Of a stretch of 64,000 bases of DNA, positions 1 through 8,660 are shown piece by piece. The stretch's first letter is position 1. Each line of letters begins with the position of its first letter. Location of the stretch: assembly GCF_003261635.1 (NCBI RefSeq), contig NZ_QFXK01000039.1:124001-188000 (forward strand). Reading direction: 5' to 3'. The translations under genes and the position numbers were made by a program. The notes beneath the pieces were generated by a model, which made no database searches, was not told where the DNA came from, and worked only from the letters and a program-made list of their open reading frames with translations. The stretch is from Kribbella monticola (lineage in GTDB: Bacteria > Actinomycetota > Actinomycetes > Propionibacteriales > Kribbellaceae).

Positions 1-42
1 CAACTGGCTCCGCCGTCTCCTCACCCGCTTGCGGCGATAGGT

Positions 43-90
43 GGGGCTCCGCCCCGGACCTGGCGAGGCGAAGGCCGGCGGTTCCGCCGG
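43..90. terminator. two small GC-rich hairpins upstream of radA
   Basis: Two perfect inverted repeats lie here: GGGGC-TCC-GCCCC at 43-55 and CCGGCGG-TT-CCGCCGG at 75-90. Neither is followed by a T-run. They may end a transcript entering from the left edge or be dispersed hairpins of the kind common in high-GC genomes. The rest of 1-198 shows nothing else recognisable. Confidence 0.35.
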
Positions 91-198
91 AGGCGACCCG
101 CTGGAGGGCTTCGACTGAGAGCTTGTCTGCTGGTCGGGATGGAAGGGTTGTGGATGGCCTTCCGTGGTTTGTCGGTGGGATCGCCTAGGTTGGCGGGC

Positions 199-1611
199 AT
201 GGTGAAGGCAGCGGCGCAGACCAGGTCGAAGACGGCGGGCAAGTCGCCCTTCGCGTGCAGCGAGTGCGGCTGGACGACGCCTCGCTGGATCGGACGCTGC
301 GGCGAATGCCAGGCCTGGGGCACGGTCGCCGAGGTCGGCGCGCCCAAGGCCGCCCGGATCACGGCCGGTCCGGTCTCGTCGCCCGCGATGCCGATCGCCC
401 AGGTCTCGGCAGTCGAGGCCGAGTCGCGTCCGACCGGCATCGGTGAGCTGGACCGCGTCCTCGGCGGTGGGGTCGTCCCGGGCGCGGTGATCCTGCTCGC
501 CGGTGAGCCAGGTGTCGGCAAGTCCACGCTGTTGCTCGAAGTCGCGGCCCAGTCGGCGCGGCAAGGGCACCGCACGCTCTACGTTTCCGGCGAGGAGTCT
601 GCCGCCCAGGTCCGGCTGCGCGCCGGGCGCACCGACGCTCTCGTCGACGAACTCTTCCTGGCCGCCGAGACCGACCTGGGTGCCGTCGTCGGTCAGGTCG
701 ACGCGGTGGAACCGGTCTTCCTGGTGATCGACTCCGTGCAGACGATGGCCCATCCCGAGGTCGACGGCGCGCCGGGCGGCGTCACCCAGGTCCGCGAGGT
801 CACGGGCGCCCTGGTCCGGCTCGCCAAGGAGCGCAACATCGCGGTCGTGCTGGTCGGCCACGTCACCAAGGACGGCGCGATCGCCGGACCGCGGATGCTG
901 GAGCACCTGGTCGACGTCGTACTCGCGTTCGACGGCGACCGGCACTCGGGCTTCCGGATGGTCCGCGCGACCAAGAACCGGTTCGGCCCGTCCGACGAGG
1001 TGGGCTGTTTCGACATGGTCGACACCGGCATCGTCGAGGTCAGCGACCCGACCGGCCTGTTCGTCTCGGAGCACGCCGAGCCGGTCGCGGGCACCTGCGT
1101 CACGGTGATGATGGAAGGCCGGCGCCCGCTGCTCGCCGAAGTACAGGCTCTTGTCGGTCCGTCGGCGGCACCACAACCACGGCGTACGACGTCCGGGCTC
1201 GAGTCGTCCCGCGTCGCGATGGTGCTGGCCGTGCTCGGCAACCGGGCCGGCCTGAAACTGAGCGATCAGGAGGTGTACGTCGCGACCGTCGGCGGGGTGA
1301 AGATCACCGAACCGGTCGCGGACCTCGCGGTGGCGATCTCGGTCGCGTCGTCGGTGATGGACCGGCCGATCCACCCCGGCCTGATCGCGATCGGCGAGGT
1401 CGGCCTGGCCGGTGAGGTCCGCCGGGTCGGCGGTCTGGAGAAACGACTGGCCGAGGCGGCCCGGCTCGGCTTCACCAAGGCGATCATCCCCGCCGACGTA
1501 CCGAACCGGTCGAAGGACTCCAAACCGATGGACATGCAGGCGAAGTACGGTCTGCGCACCTTCGCGGCCGGCGACATCCGCGCCGCCCTCCTCGCCGCCG
1601 GCCTGGGCTGA
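199..1611 (+). CDS. radA: DNA repair protein RadA/Sms
   Basis: RadA is a RecA-like ATPase that drives branch migration during recombinational repair in the cytoplasm. From the ATG at 199 the protein is 470 aa. It opens with a C4 zinc finger (C20, C23, C34, C37), followed by a Walker A motif GEPGVGKST at about 102-110 and the RadA-specific KNRFG motif at 259-263. The C-terminal third is the Lon-like domain. The frame is open upstream to an ATG at 139, but the zinc-finger start at 199 gives the usual RadA N-terminus. The stop codon lies inside a 33-bp tandem repeat. DisA, a RadA partner in Bacillus, is encoded 2 kb downstream. Confidence 0.96.
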   Translation: MVKAAAQTRSKTAGKSPFACSECGWTTPRWIGRCGECQAWGTVAEVGAPKAARITAGPVSSPAMPIAQVSAVEAESRPTGIGELDRVLGGGVVPGAVILLAGEPGVGKSTLLLEVAAQSARQGHRTLYVSGEESAAQVRLRAGRTDALVDELFLAAETDLGAVVGQVDAVEPVFLVIDSVQTMAHPEVDGAPGGVTQVREVTGALVRLAKERNIAVVLVGHVTKDGAIAGPRMLEHLVDVVLAFDGDRHSGFRMVRATKNRFGPSDEVGCFDMVDTGIVEVSDPTGLFVSEHAEPVAGTCVTVMMEGRRPLLAEVQALVGPSAAPQPRRTTSGLESSRVAMVLAVLGNRAGLKLSDQEVYVATVGGVKITEPVADLAVAISVASSVMDRPIHPGLIAIGEVGLAGEVRRVGGLEKRLAEAARLGFTKAIIPADVPNRSKDSKPMDMQAKYGLRTFAAGDIRAALLAAGLG

Positions 1612-1702
1612 CGCCTGCTTCGGATGACCGCCGGCCTGGGCTGACGCCTGCCTCGGTTGACCGCCGGCCTGGGCTGACGCCTGCCTCGGTTGACCGCCGG
1701 CC
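1595..1702. repeat. 33-bp tandem repeat spanning the radA stop codon
   Basis: Three full copies (1595-1627, 1628-1660, 1661-1693) and the first 9 bases of a fourth. Copies 2 and 3 are identical; copy 1 differs at two positions. The first copy encodes the last residues of RadA and its TGA, so the stop codon region has been duplicated twice downstream in the same frame. Confidence 0.9.
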
Positions 1703-1711
1703 CGCTCGGGG

Positions 1712-1731
1712 GCTGTGGTCCGAACCACAGC
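1712..1731. terminator. hairpin after radA
   Basis: Perfect 8-bp stem GCTGTGGT / ACCACAGC with a CCGA tetraloop. There is no T-run, so it is either an actinobacterial I-shaped terminator for radA or a regulatory site. Confidence 0.45.
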
Positions 1732-1818
1732 TCTGCCCTGCGGTGAGACGGGGTCAAACCGCCGGACCGCTGAAAGTACTCTAGGAACGGCCCCTGTACT
1801 GCGAAGTGAGCGCGGCCG

Positions 1819-1833
1819 GTAGACACTGTCTAC
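1819..1833. promoter_or_regulatory. palindromic operator upstream of the KAS III gene
   Basis: GTAGACA-C-TGTCTAC is a perfect 7-1-7 inverted repeat ending 69 bases before the start codon, close to where a promoter would be. The symmetry suits a dimeric TetR, MarR or GntR-type repressor. No regulator gene adjoins it, so the regulator is unknown. Confidence 0.55.
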
Positions 1834-1902
1834 GATCATGGCGGACAATACCTACGCGCCGAACCGCAGGCCCCCTGCCCCGTCCACCGGAGGAGCACTC
1901 GT

Positions 1903-2841
1903 ATGACCGGATCCAAAGTCGTCGCCCTCGGCCACTACCAGCCCGAGCGGGTGCTCACGAACGCCGAACTCGCCACGATGGTCGACACGAACGACGAGTG
2001 GATCCAGAGCCGGGTCGGGATCAAGGAACGCCGGATCGCCGCACCCGACGAGCAGGTCGACGAGATGGCGTGGCGCGCCGCCGAGAAGGCCGTCGCGAAC
2101 GCCGGGATCGACGTCGCCGACATCGACTACGTGGTCGTCGCGACCTGTACGGCGATCGACCGGTCGCCGAACATCGCCGCCCGGGTCGCAGCGCGTCTCG
2201 GCCTCGGCACTCCCGCCGCGATCGACGTGAACACGGCCTGCTCCGGGTTCAGCCACGCGCTCGCGACCGCCGACCACGCCATCCGCGCGGGGGCCGCCTC
2301 CAAGGCGCTGGTGATCGGAGTCGAGAAGCTGAGTGACTGGACCGACTGGACCGACCGGACGACCTGCGTCCTGATCGGCGACGGCGCCGGGGCGGCCGTC
2401 GTGGTCGCCTCCGACGAGCCCGAGATCGGGCCGGTCGTGTGGGGTTCGGTGCCGGAGATGTCGGACGCGGTGCGGATCGAGGGCCGCGACGGAACGTTCG
2501 CGCAGGAAGGGCAGAGCGTCTTCCGCTGGACCACCACACAACTCCCGGTGATCGCGAAGCAGGTCTGCGAGAAGGGCGGCGTGACGCCGGAGGAACTGGG
2601 CGGTGTCGTACTGCACCAGGCGAACCTGCGCATCATCGATCCGCTCGCGAAGCGGCTCGGCGCAGTGAACGCAGTGATCGCTCGCGACGTGATCGAGTCC
2701 GGCAACACCTCAGCGGCGAGCATCCCGATCGCTCTGTCGAAACTGGTCGAGCGCCGGGAGATCCCAGTCGGTGCGCCTGTCCTGCTCTTCGGCTTCGGCG
2801 GCGGCCTCACATACGCCGGCCAAATCATCCGCTGCCCCTGA
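1903..2841 (+). CDS. 3-oxoacyl-ACP synthase III family protein (KAS III, FabH-like)
   Basis: This 312-aa protein belongs to the beta-ketoacyl-ACP synthase III family, which condenses a primer acyl-CoA with malonyl-ACP. The Cys-His-Asn triad is intact: C113 (TACSGF), H238 (LHQANLRI) and N268 (SGNTSA). A good ribosome site (GGAGGAG) precedes the ATG. It stands alone, away from any acyl carrier protein, FabD or FabF gene, so a role in a special starter unit or another acyl-transfer reaction is as likely as bulk fatty acid synthesis. A palindromic operator lies upstream. Confidence 0.85.
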   Translation: MTGSKVVALGHYQPERVLTNAELATMVDTNDEWIQSRVGIKERRIAAPDEQVDEMAWRAAEKAVANAGIDVADIDYVVVATCTAIDRSPNIAARVAARLGLGTPAAIDVNTACSGFSHALATADHAIRAGAASKALVIGVEKLSDWTDWTDRTTCVLIGDGAGAAVVVASDEPEIGPVVWGSVPEMSDAVRIEGRDGTFAQEGQSVFRWTTTQLPVIAKQVCEKGGVTPEELGGVVLHQANLRIIDPLAKRLGAVNAVIARDVIESGNTSAASIPIALSKLVERREIPVGAPVLLFGFGGGLTYAGQIIRCP

Positions 2842-2868
2842 CCCACCCGGCTGCCAGCATCTCCGGTC

Positions 2869-3357
2869 ATGAGTCAGTTCGAGCTGGAGACGCGGCATTC
2901 GTTCCACTCGCCCGGCGGCACGTTGGCGCTGGCGATGCACCGGTGCGCGGCGTATGCGACTGCCGTCGGGCTGCTCGTGCTGCTCGGCGCCGACTGGCTC
3001 GAGCGGACGGTCACCGGTTCGTGGCCGGTCGGCTCGATCGACTCACAGGACGTGCAGTGGACGGGGCTCGAACTGTTCGACCACGACAAGCACGCGCTGT
3101 CCTCGATTGCCTTGGTGCTCTACCTCGGCGCGCTCGTCGGCGCGATCGGCCGCCCAGCCCAACGCGGTACGTCGATGATCGCCTCGCTCGCCGGGCTGGC
3201 CGCCACCGTGCTCCTGCTCGCCGTCGCACCCCAGGACCGCGTTGCCGACCAGGTCGTCTACCGCGATCACTGGCTGCCGGCTCCGTTCATCGCGCTCGCT
3301 TTGTGGATCGCGTTGACGGCGATCACCGGGCATGCGTGGCGGGTCAGTCGCTCGTGA
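2869..3357 (+). CDS. predicted integral membrane protein
   Basis: 162 aa, with about four hydrophobic segments (near residues 28-45, 77-95, 102-120 and 133-152) separated by a polar loop rich in Asp and Trp. It starts 27 bases after the KAS III gene on the same strand and may be cotranscribed with it. I recognise no family and assign no function. Confidence 0.6.
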   Translation: MSQFELETRHSFHSPGGTLALAMHRCAAYATAVGLLVLLGADWLERTVTGSWPVGSIDSQDVQWTGLELFDHDKHALSSIALVLYLGALVGAIGRPAQRGTSMIASLAGLAATVLLLAVAPQDRVADQVVYRDHWLPAPFIALALWIALTAITGHAWRVSRS

Positions 3358-3603
3358 GTCGGCGGAAAAGGCCGGCGACGCGCCCGTAGTACAAGTCGTG
3401 AGGAAGCCGTAGCACTTGCGCCGTGAGCGGGCCGACCACGCACATCGTAGGCCTGCAGTCCGCGAAGCTGCGGTGGAAAAGGGGTTGCACGAGGCTGGTG
3501 CACGATCGTTTGCACGGGCTTCTGCAAGCGCGACCCGGTCGCCGTGCACTCGTCGGGCTTACGCGTCCACAGCACCCCCCCGAGCCGCATAGACTCAGTG
3601 ATC

Positions 3604-4698
3604 GTGGCCCCGAATTCCGACAAGAACAGCACCGACGCCCGGATGCGCGCGACCCTCGCCGCCGTGGCACCCGGTACCGAACTGCGTGAAGGCCTGGAAC
3701 GGATCCTGCGGGGCCGGACCGGTGCCCTGCTGGTGCTCGGCCAGGACAAGACGGTCGACTCCATCTCCACCGGCGGGTTCGAGATCGACGTGGAGTTCAC
3801 CGCCACCGGCCTGCGTGAGCTGAGCAAGATGGACGGCGCGATCATCCTCGATCGCGACATGAGCCGGATGCTGCGCGCGGCCGTGCACCTGATGCCGGAC
3901 CCGTCGATCCACACCGAGGAGACCGGCACCCGGCACCGGACCGCCGACCGGGTCGCCCGGCAGACCGGCTTCCCGGTCATCTCCGTGTCCCAGTCGATGC
4001 ACATCATCGCCTTGTACGTCGACGACCAGCGCTACGTGCTCGAGGACTCCGGCGCGATCCTGTCCCGGGCGAACCAGGCGCTAGCGACCCTCGAGCGCTA
4101 CAAGCTCCGCCTCGACGAGGTCTCCGGCACGCTGTCCGCACTCGAGATCGAGGACCTGGTCACGGTTCGCGATGTCGCCGCGGTCGCGCAGCGGCTCGAG
4201 ATGGTCCGCCGGATCGCGACCGAGATCGACGGGTACGTCGTCGAGCTCGGTACCGACGGCCGCCTGCTCACCCTGCAGCTGAACGAGTTGGTCGCCGGTG
4301 TCGCCGGCGAACGCGAGCTGGTCGTGCGCGACTACCTGCCGCCCGCGACCGGGCGGAAGGCGAAGACGGCCGACGACGTGCTGCTGGAGCTGGACGCGGT
4401 CAGCCCGACCGACCTGCTGGACATCGGTCAGGTCGCGCGCGCCCTGCAACTCGGCGGCGCCGAGCAACTGGACGCAGCCGTCACGCCCCGTGGCTACCGG
4501 CTGCTCGCCAAGGTGCCGCGCCTGCCGGGTGCGGTCATCGACCGGCTGATCGAGCACTTCGGTCACCTGCAGAAGCTGCTGGCCGCCAGCATCGACGACC
4601 TGCAGACAGTCGACGGCGTCGGCGAGAACCGCGCCCGCACGGTCCGCGAGGGCCTGTCCCGCCTCGCCGAGTCGAGCATCCTCGAGCGGTACGTCTAA
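3604..4698 (+). CDS. disA: DNA integrity scanning protein DisA (diadenylate cyclase)
   Basis: DisA makes cyclic di-AMP from two ATP and stalls at branched DNA. From the GTG at 3604 it is 364 aa, the normal length. The DAC domain carries the DGA motif at 77-79 and the RHR motif at 110-112, both catalytic. A helical spine and a C-terminal helix-hairpin-helix region (VDGVGENRARTV) follow. The frame is open upstream to 3544, but the GTG start gives the family's usual N-terminus. The gene is monocistronic, closed by a strong terminator. A candidate c-di-AMP riboswitch lies at 57604-57736 in this window. Confidence 0.96.
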   Translation: MAPNSDKNSTDARMRATLAAVAPGTELREGLERILRGRTGALLVLGQDKTVDSISTGGFEIDVEFTATGLRELSKMDGAIILDRDMSRMLRAAVHLMPDPSIHTEETGTRHRTADRVARQTGFPVISVSQSMHIIALYVDDQRYVLEDSGAILSRANQALATLERYKLRLDEVSGTLSALEIEDLVTVRDVAAVAQRLEMVRRIATEIDGYVVELGTDGRLLTLQLNELVAGVAGERELVVRDYLPPATGRKAKTADDVLLELDAVSPTDLLDIGQVARALQLGGAEQLDAAVTPRGYRLLAKVPRLPGAVIDRLIEHFGHLQKLLAASIDDLQTVDGVGENRARTVREGLSRLAESSILERYV

Positions 4699-4717
4699 CC
4701 ACCTCCCGTACTACGAA

Positions 4718-4760
4718 ACGCGGCGCCGGCGGACCTTCCCGCCGGCGCCGCGTCTTTCCT
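4718..4760 (+). terminator. disA terminator
   Basis: Perfect 15-bp GC-rich stem (4718-4732 with 4739-4753) around a 6-base loop, followed by CTTTCCT. This is the clearest intrinsic terminator in the window. Confidence 0.85.
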
Positions 4761-4847
4761 GCGCACAACTTCAGGGTTGCTTCATTGCCGTCGGCAGAGT
4801 AATACTCCAGGTGGAACATTCAACGTGGAGCAACCCGACGGAAGAGC

Positions 4848-5420
4848 ATGCGAGAGCTGACGCCCCTGGCGATCGCCGTGCTGGCATTACTGGACGAGCA
4901 GCCGATGCACGCCTACGAGATGTACCAACTGCTGCTGGCCAGGAAGAACGACCGGATGGTGAAGCTCCGGCCGGGGTCGCTGTACCACACGGTCGAGCGG
5001 CTGGCCGGGCACGAACTGGTCCGTGCCACCGGCACCGAGCGTGCCGGCAACCGCCCCGAGCGCACGACGTACGCGATCACCGCGGCCGGCCAGAAGGCGC
5101 TGACCGAGCGGGTGCGGACCGGCATCGAGAAGTACGAATACGAGTACCCGCTGTTCCCCGTCGTACTGAGCGAGGCGCACAACCTGGACGTCGAGGACGC
5201 GCTGGCCCGGTTCCGGGAGCGCGTCGCGCACCTGGACGCCGCCGTGGCCGAGTTGGACGAGATGCTCGGCGCAGCGCAGGCGCGCGACGTACCGGAAGCG
5301 TTCTGGATGGCCGGCGACTATGTCCGCACCCAGCAGGCCAGCGAACGCGACTGGCTGCAGACCCTGATCAACCGGATCGAGAGCAAGGACTTGGCATGGC
5401 CGCATCGCAAGAACAAGTGA
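4848..5420 (+). CDS. PadR family transcriptional regulator
   Basis: 190 aa. The N-terminal winged helix (about residues 5-85) carries the PadR signature of a small-residue helix, then MHAYEMYQLL and PGSLYHTVERL, followed by a C-terminal helical dimerisation region. PadR proteins usually repress an adjacent efflux gene. Here the MFS gene starts inside its last codons (25-base overlap), so the two are coupled and the regulator probably controls its own operon. The 87 bases upstream contain GAGTA-A-TACTC at 4797-4807 and GGGTTGC/GCAACCC arms at 4774-4780 and 4829-4835, candidate operator elements. Confidence 0.88.
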   Translation: MRELTPLAIAVLALLDEQPMHAYEMYQLLLARKNDRMVKLRPGSLYHTVERLAGHELVRATGTERAGNRPERTTYAITAAGQKALTERVRTGIEKYEYEYPLFPVVLSEAHNLDVEDALARFRERVAHLDAAVAELDEMLGAAQARDVPEAFWMAGDYVRTQQASERDWLQTLINRIESKDLAWPHRKNK

Positions 5421-6907
5421 AGCCCGAGATCAGGCCGTGGCCCGCGCTCTGGGCCCTGGTACTCGGCTTCTTCATGATCCTGATCGACTCCACCATCGTC
5501 TCGGTGGCGACGCCGGCGATCCTGACCGACCTGAAATCCGATGTCGGCACCGTGGTCTGGGTGACGAGCGCCTACCTGCTCGCGTACGCCGTACCGCTGC
5601 TGATCACCGGGCGGCTCGGGGACAAGATCGGCCCGAAGAAGCTCTACCTGACCGGCTTGATCGTCTTCACCCTCGCCTCGGTCTGGTGCGGCCTGACCGG
5701 CACGATCGAGATGCTGATCATCGCGCGGGTCTTCCAGGGCCTGGGCGCGTCGATGATGACGCCGCAGACGATGGCGGTGATCACCAGGATCTTCCCGCCG
5801 GACCAGCGCGGCCGCGCGATGAGCCTGTGGGGTGCGACGGCCGGCGTGGCAGTCCTGGTCGGCCCGATCCTGGGCGGCGTCCTGGTCGACGGTCTCGGCT
5901 GGCAGTGGATCTTCTTCATCAACGCGCCGATCGGCGTGATCGGATTCGTGCTGGCGCTGCGGCTGGTGCCGGACCTGCCGACGCACGAGCACAAGTTCGA
6001 CCTGATCGGGGTGGCGCTGAGCACGATCGGCCTGTTCTGCCTGGTGTTCGGGATCCAGGAGGGGCAGAAGTACGACTGGGGCCAGATCAAGGGACCACTG
6101 TCGGTCTGGTCGCTGATCATCGCCGGCCTCGTGGTGATCGGCATCTTCCTGGTCTGGCAGAGCCGCAACAAGGGCGAACCGTTGCTGCCACTGGCTTTGT
6201 TCAAGGACCTGAACTTCTCGCTGGCGAACGTCGCGATCACCACGGTCGGCTTCGCGATCACCGCGATGGCCTTCCCGCTGATGCTGTACGCGCAGGAGGT
6301 CCGTGGTCTCAGCCCGACCCGGGCGGCGCTGCTTTTCGTTCCGATGGCCGTCATCTCCGGCGCCCTGGCGCCGTTCGTCGGCCGCCTGACCGACCGTACG
6401 CCGCCGCGCTTCATCGCCGGTTTCGGCCTGCTCTGCTGCTCGGCTTCGCTGTTCTGGCTGAGCCAGGTGATCGAGCCTTCGGTGCCGATCTGGAAACTCC
6501 TGCTGCCGCTGTCGCTGCTCGGCGTGGCCAACGGCTTCATGTGGGCACCGATCGGTACGACGGCGACCCGGAACCTGCCGATGCATCAGGCCGGCGCGGG
6601 CGCGGGTGTCTACAACACGACCCGGCAGATCGGCGCGGTACTCGGCAGCGCGGGCATCGCCGTACTGATGGAGTCGCGGCTGGCCGCGAACCTGCCTTCG
6701 GCGGCGGGTGGCGGCGCACCGAGCGAGGCTGGTGGCGTCGGCAAACTGCCTGCCCCCTTGCACCAGGGGTTCAGTGACGCGATGGCGCAGTCGATGCTGT
6801 TGCCGGCGGCCGTTCTGGTGATCGGGTTGATCGCAGTACTGATGTTCGCCAAGCCGAAGCACCTGGAGCGCCCGGCCGACGCACCGGTCGCCGCCGAAGC
6901 CGGCTAG
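5396..6907 (+). CDS. MFS drug exporter, DHA2 (EmrB/QacA) family
   Basis: 503 aa from the ATG at 5396, with about 14 hydrophobic segments, the size and topology of the 14-helix DHA2 proton antiporters. Typical motifs are visible: an Asp in the first helix (ILIDSTIVSVATP), the loop 2-3 motif GRLGDKIGPKKLY, and an antiporter motif C region (LVGPILGGVLVDGLGWQWIFFIN). It overlaps the padR gene by 25 bases. The likely role is PadR-controlled export of a toxic compound; the substrate cannot be read from sequence. The open frame extends upstream through padR, but that part is shadow. Confidence 0.88.
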   Translation: MAASQEQVKPEIRPWPALWALVLGFFMILIDSTIVSVATPAILTDLKSDVGTVVWVTSAYLLAYAVPLLITGRLGDKIGPKKLYLTGLIVFTLASVWCGLTGTIEMLIIARVFQGLGASMMTPQTMAVITRIFPPDQRGRAMSLWGATAGVAVLVGPILGGVLVDGLGWQWIFFINAPIGVIGFVLALRLVPDLPTHEHKFDLIGVALSTIGLFCLVFGIQEGQKYDWGQIKGPLSVWSLIIAGLVVIGIFLVWQSRNKGEPLLPLALFKDLNFSLANVAITTVGFAITAMAFPLMLYAQEVRGLSPTRAALLFVPMAVISGALAPFVGRLTDRTPPRFIAGFGLLCCSASLFWLSQVIEPSVPIWKLLLPLSLLGVANGFMWAPIGTTATRNLPMHQAGAGAGVYNTTRQIGAVLGSAGIAVLMESRLAANLPSAAGGGAPSEAGGVGKLPAPLHQGFSDAMAQSMLLPAAVLVIGLIAVLMFAKPKHLERPADAPVAAEAG

Positions 6908-7578
6908 ACGATCTGGAAGGCCTGCGTGGCCGAGGCCTGTCCGTCGTAGACGGCCTTGGCCACGTAGGTTCCGGGCTTGGCCTGCAACTGGCCCGGAAGA
7001 CAGCCCGGCGCGGACCGGCGGCCGTTCCACAAGATGGTCGCGCCGGTAACCTTGCCTTTGGCAACAAGTAGCGTCGAGCGCGGGATCGCCTGCTCACACT
7101 GGGTCGAGGTCCAGATCTGATCGTTGCCAGAGGCAATCGTCAGGGAGAGCACGGTCGGGTCGAGCGGCGCCTTGCAGTCGTCGCGGAGCGCGGTCAGCTG
7201 AACCGCGAAGTTGAGCGCTGCACCCGAGGCCACATTGCGGGCGGCCGGGATCAGGTCGACCCGGACATCCGCGCCGGTGCACTGCACGTCCTTCGGTGTG
7301 ACCGGTGTCGACGACTTGGCGGTCGGCTTGGTCGCCCGGCCTGCGGTAGGCCGGCCGGACGGCGTCGAGCTCGGCGTCGTACTGGGATCGGCCGACGCCC
7401 CGGAGCTGGGCGTCTGACCGGGATCGGTGGCCGCGGAGTTCTTCGGATCCTCGCCACCGCCGCCGAACAGGCGGACGAGCAGCACCAGCAGGACCACGGT
7501 GACGACGAGGAGCAGCCCCCGCCGGAACCAGTAGACGCTGGCGGGCAGGTGCCCGACCGGTCGGAGCAGGCTGCTCAT
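6904..7578 (-). CDS. membrane-anchored extracytoplasmic protein, unknown
   Basis: 224 aa. One transmembrane segment near residues 22-40 is followed by a low-complexity Ser/Thr/Pro/Gly linker (about 45-95) and a compact C-terminal domain (about 98-224) with four cysteines that could form disulfides. The architecture suggests a domain tethered outside the membrane. It converges on the MFS gene with a 4-base overlap and starts 32 bases from the divergent mutY gene. No family recognised. Confidence 0.65.
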   Translation of the reverse strand: MSSLLRPVGHLPASVYWFRRGLLLVVTVVLLVLLVRLFGGGGEDPKNSAATDPGQTPSSGASADPSTTPSSTPSGRPTAGRATKPTAKSSTPVTPKDVQCTGADVRVDLIPAARNVASGAALNFAVQLTALRDDCKAPLDPTVLSLTIASGNDQIWTSTQCEQAIPRSTLLVAKGKVTGATILWNGRRSAPGCLPGQLQAKPGTYVAKAVYDGQASATQAFQIV

Positions 7579-7610
7579 GCTCGCACCTTAATGTCAGGAT
7601 TGTGCTCGAC

Positions 7611-8504
7611 ATGTCAGACTCGCCGCTCCCCCACGCATCAGCCCTGCACGAGCCCGTCCTGCACTGGTACGCCGGTAACGCCCGCTCGCTGCCCTGGCGA
7701 GAGCCGGACGCGGGCGCGTGGGCCGTGATGGTCAGCGAGTTCATGCTGCAACAGACACCGGTCGCCCGCGTGCTCCCGGCGTACCGGGTGTGGATGGAGC
7801 GGTGGCCGAAGCCGGCGGATCTGGCTGCAGAGCCGCCAGGAGAGGCTGTGCGCGCCTGGGACCGGCTGGGGTACCCAAGACGCGCTCTCCGGCTACACGC
7901 GGCTGCCAGGGCGATTGTGGAGCAGCACGGCGGCGTAGTACCCGATGACCATGCTGCGCTGCTCGCGCTGCCTGGGGTGGGGACGTATACAGCCGCCGCG
8001 ATCGCTTCGTTCGCGTATGGGCAGCGGCACGCGGTGGTGGACACGAACGTACGTCGTGTGTTCGCTCGAGCTCTGACGGGAAGTGCGCAGCCGAGCATCT
8101 CGCCTACTGCGGCAGATCAGAGGCTTGCTGTGGCAGCGCTGCCGGATGACGAGCCCACTGCCGCGCGCTGGGCGGTCGCCACGATGGAACTGGGTGCACT
8201 GGTGTGCACAGCCCGGTCGCCGCGCTGTACCGAGTGTCCTATCCGCAGCCGCTGCGCGTGGGTGCTTGCCGGCAGTCCGCCGTACGACGGGCCGCCACGC
8301 AAAGGGCAGACCTACGAAGGCACCGACCGTCAGGTCCGCGGCCGCCTGCTCGCCGTACTTCGTGCCGCCACCGGCCCGGTGCCGAAGGCTGACCTAGACG
8401 CTTGCTGGCCCGAACAAGCCCAGCGTGAACGTGCCCTCGACGGCCTGGTCGCAGACGGCCTGGTGGACCCACTACCTCGCCAGCGCTACCGCCTACCGGC
8501 GTAG
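7611..8504 (+). CDS. mutY: A/G-specific adenine glycosylase
   Basis: MutY removes adenine mispaired with 8-oxoguanine. From the ATG at 7611 it is about 297 aa. The catalytic Glu is in SEFMLQQT, the helix-hairpin-helix is LPGVGTYTAAAIASF, and the catalytic Asp is in VDTNVRRV. Four cysteines (CTARSPRCTECPIRSRC) ligate the 4Fe-4S cluster. The short C-terminus is normal for actinobacterial MutY, which lacks the long NUDIX-like domain. A GTG at 7602 is an alternative start; the ribosome-site spacing does not settle it. Confidence 0.94.
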   Translation: MSDSPLPHASALHEPVLHWYAGNARSLPWREPDAGAWAVMVSEFMLQQTPVARVLPAYRVWMERWPKPADLAAEPPGEAVRAWDRLGYPRRALRLHAAARAIVEQHGGVVPDDHAALLALPGVGTYTAAAIASFAYGQRHAVVDTNVRRVFARALTGSAQPSISPTAADQRLAVAALPDDEPTAARWAVATMELGALVCTARSPRCTECPIRSRCAWVLAGSPPYDGPPRKGQTYEGTDRQVRGRLLAVLRAATGPVPKADLDACWPEQAQRERALDGLVADGLVDPLPRQRYRLPA

Positions 8505-8615
8505 CCGCGCCGCCGTCCGCCGGCACGGTGCACTCCGGCTCTCGAATCCGCACTTCGCGCTACAGCTGCGATGGCACGGAGAGCGATCGCCTTCCCGGTT
8601 GGAGACGTGCTGGAA

Positions 8616-8645
8616 GCCGGCCTGGGGTTCGGGACCCCGGCCGGC
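8616..8645. terminator. bidirectional terminator between mutY and the filP-like gene
   Basis: GCCGGCC-T-GGGGT (8616-8628) pairs with ACCCC-GGCCGGC (8634-8645), a 12-bp stem with one bulged T and a 5-base loop, placed between the two convergent genes. Confidence 0.65.
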
Positions 8646-8660
8646 CTCAGCGGGTGGTGC

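Noticed and set aside
1595..1702. Possible CRISPR array from the 33-bp repeats
   Set aside because: Units are directly contiguous with no spacers and no cas genes are present.
3358..3603. Repeated TGCACG words upstream of disA as a regulatory array
   Set aside because: Several copies occur (about 3488-3545) but spacing and orientation are irregular, so no site could be defined. No gene or structured RNA is seen in this gap.
4811..5395. N-terminal extension of the DHA2 transporter through padR
   Set aside because: The extension is Arg/Pro/Gly-rich shadow of padR; the transporter begins normally at the ATG at 5396.
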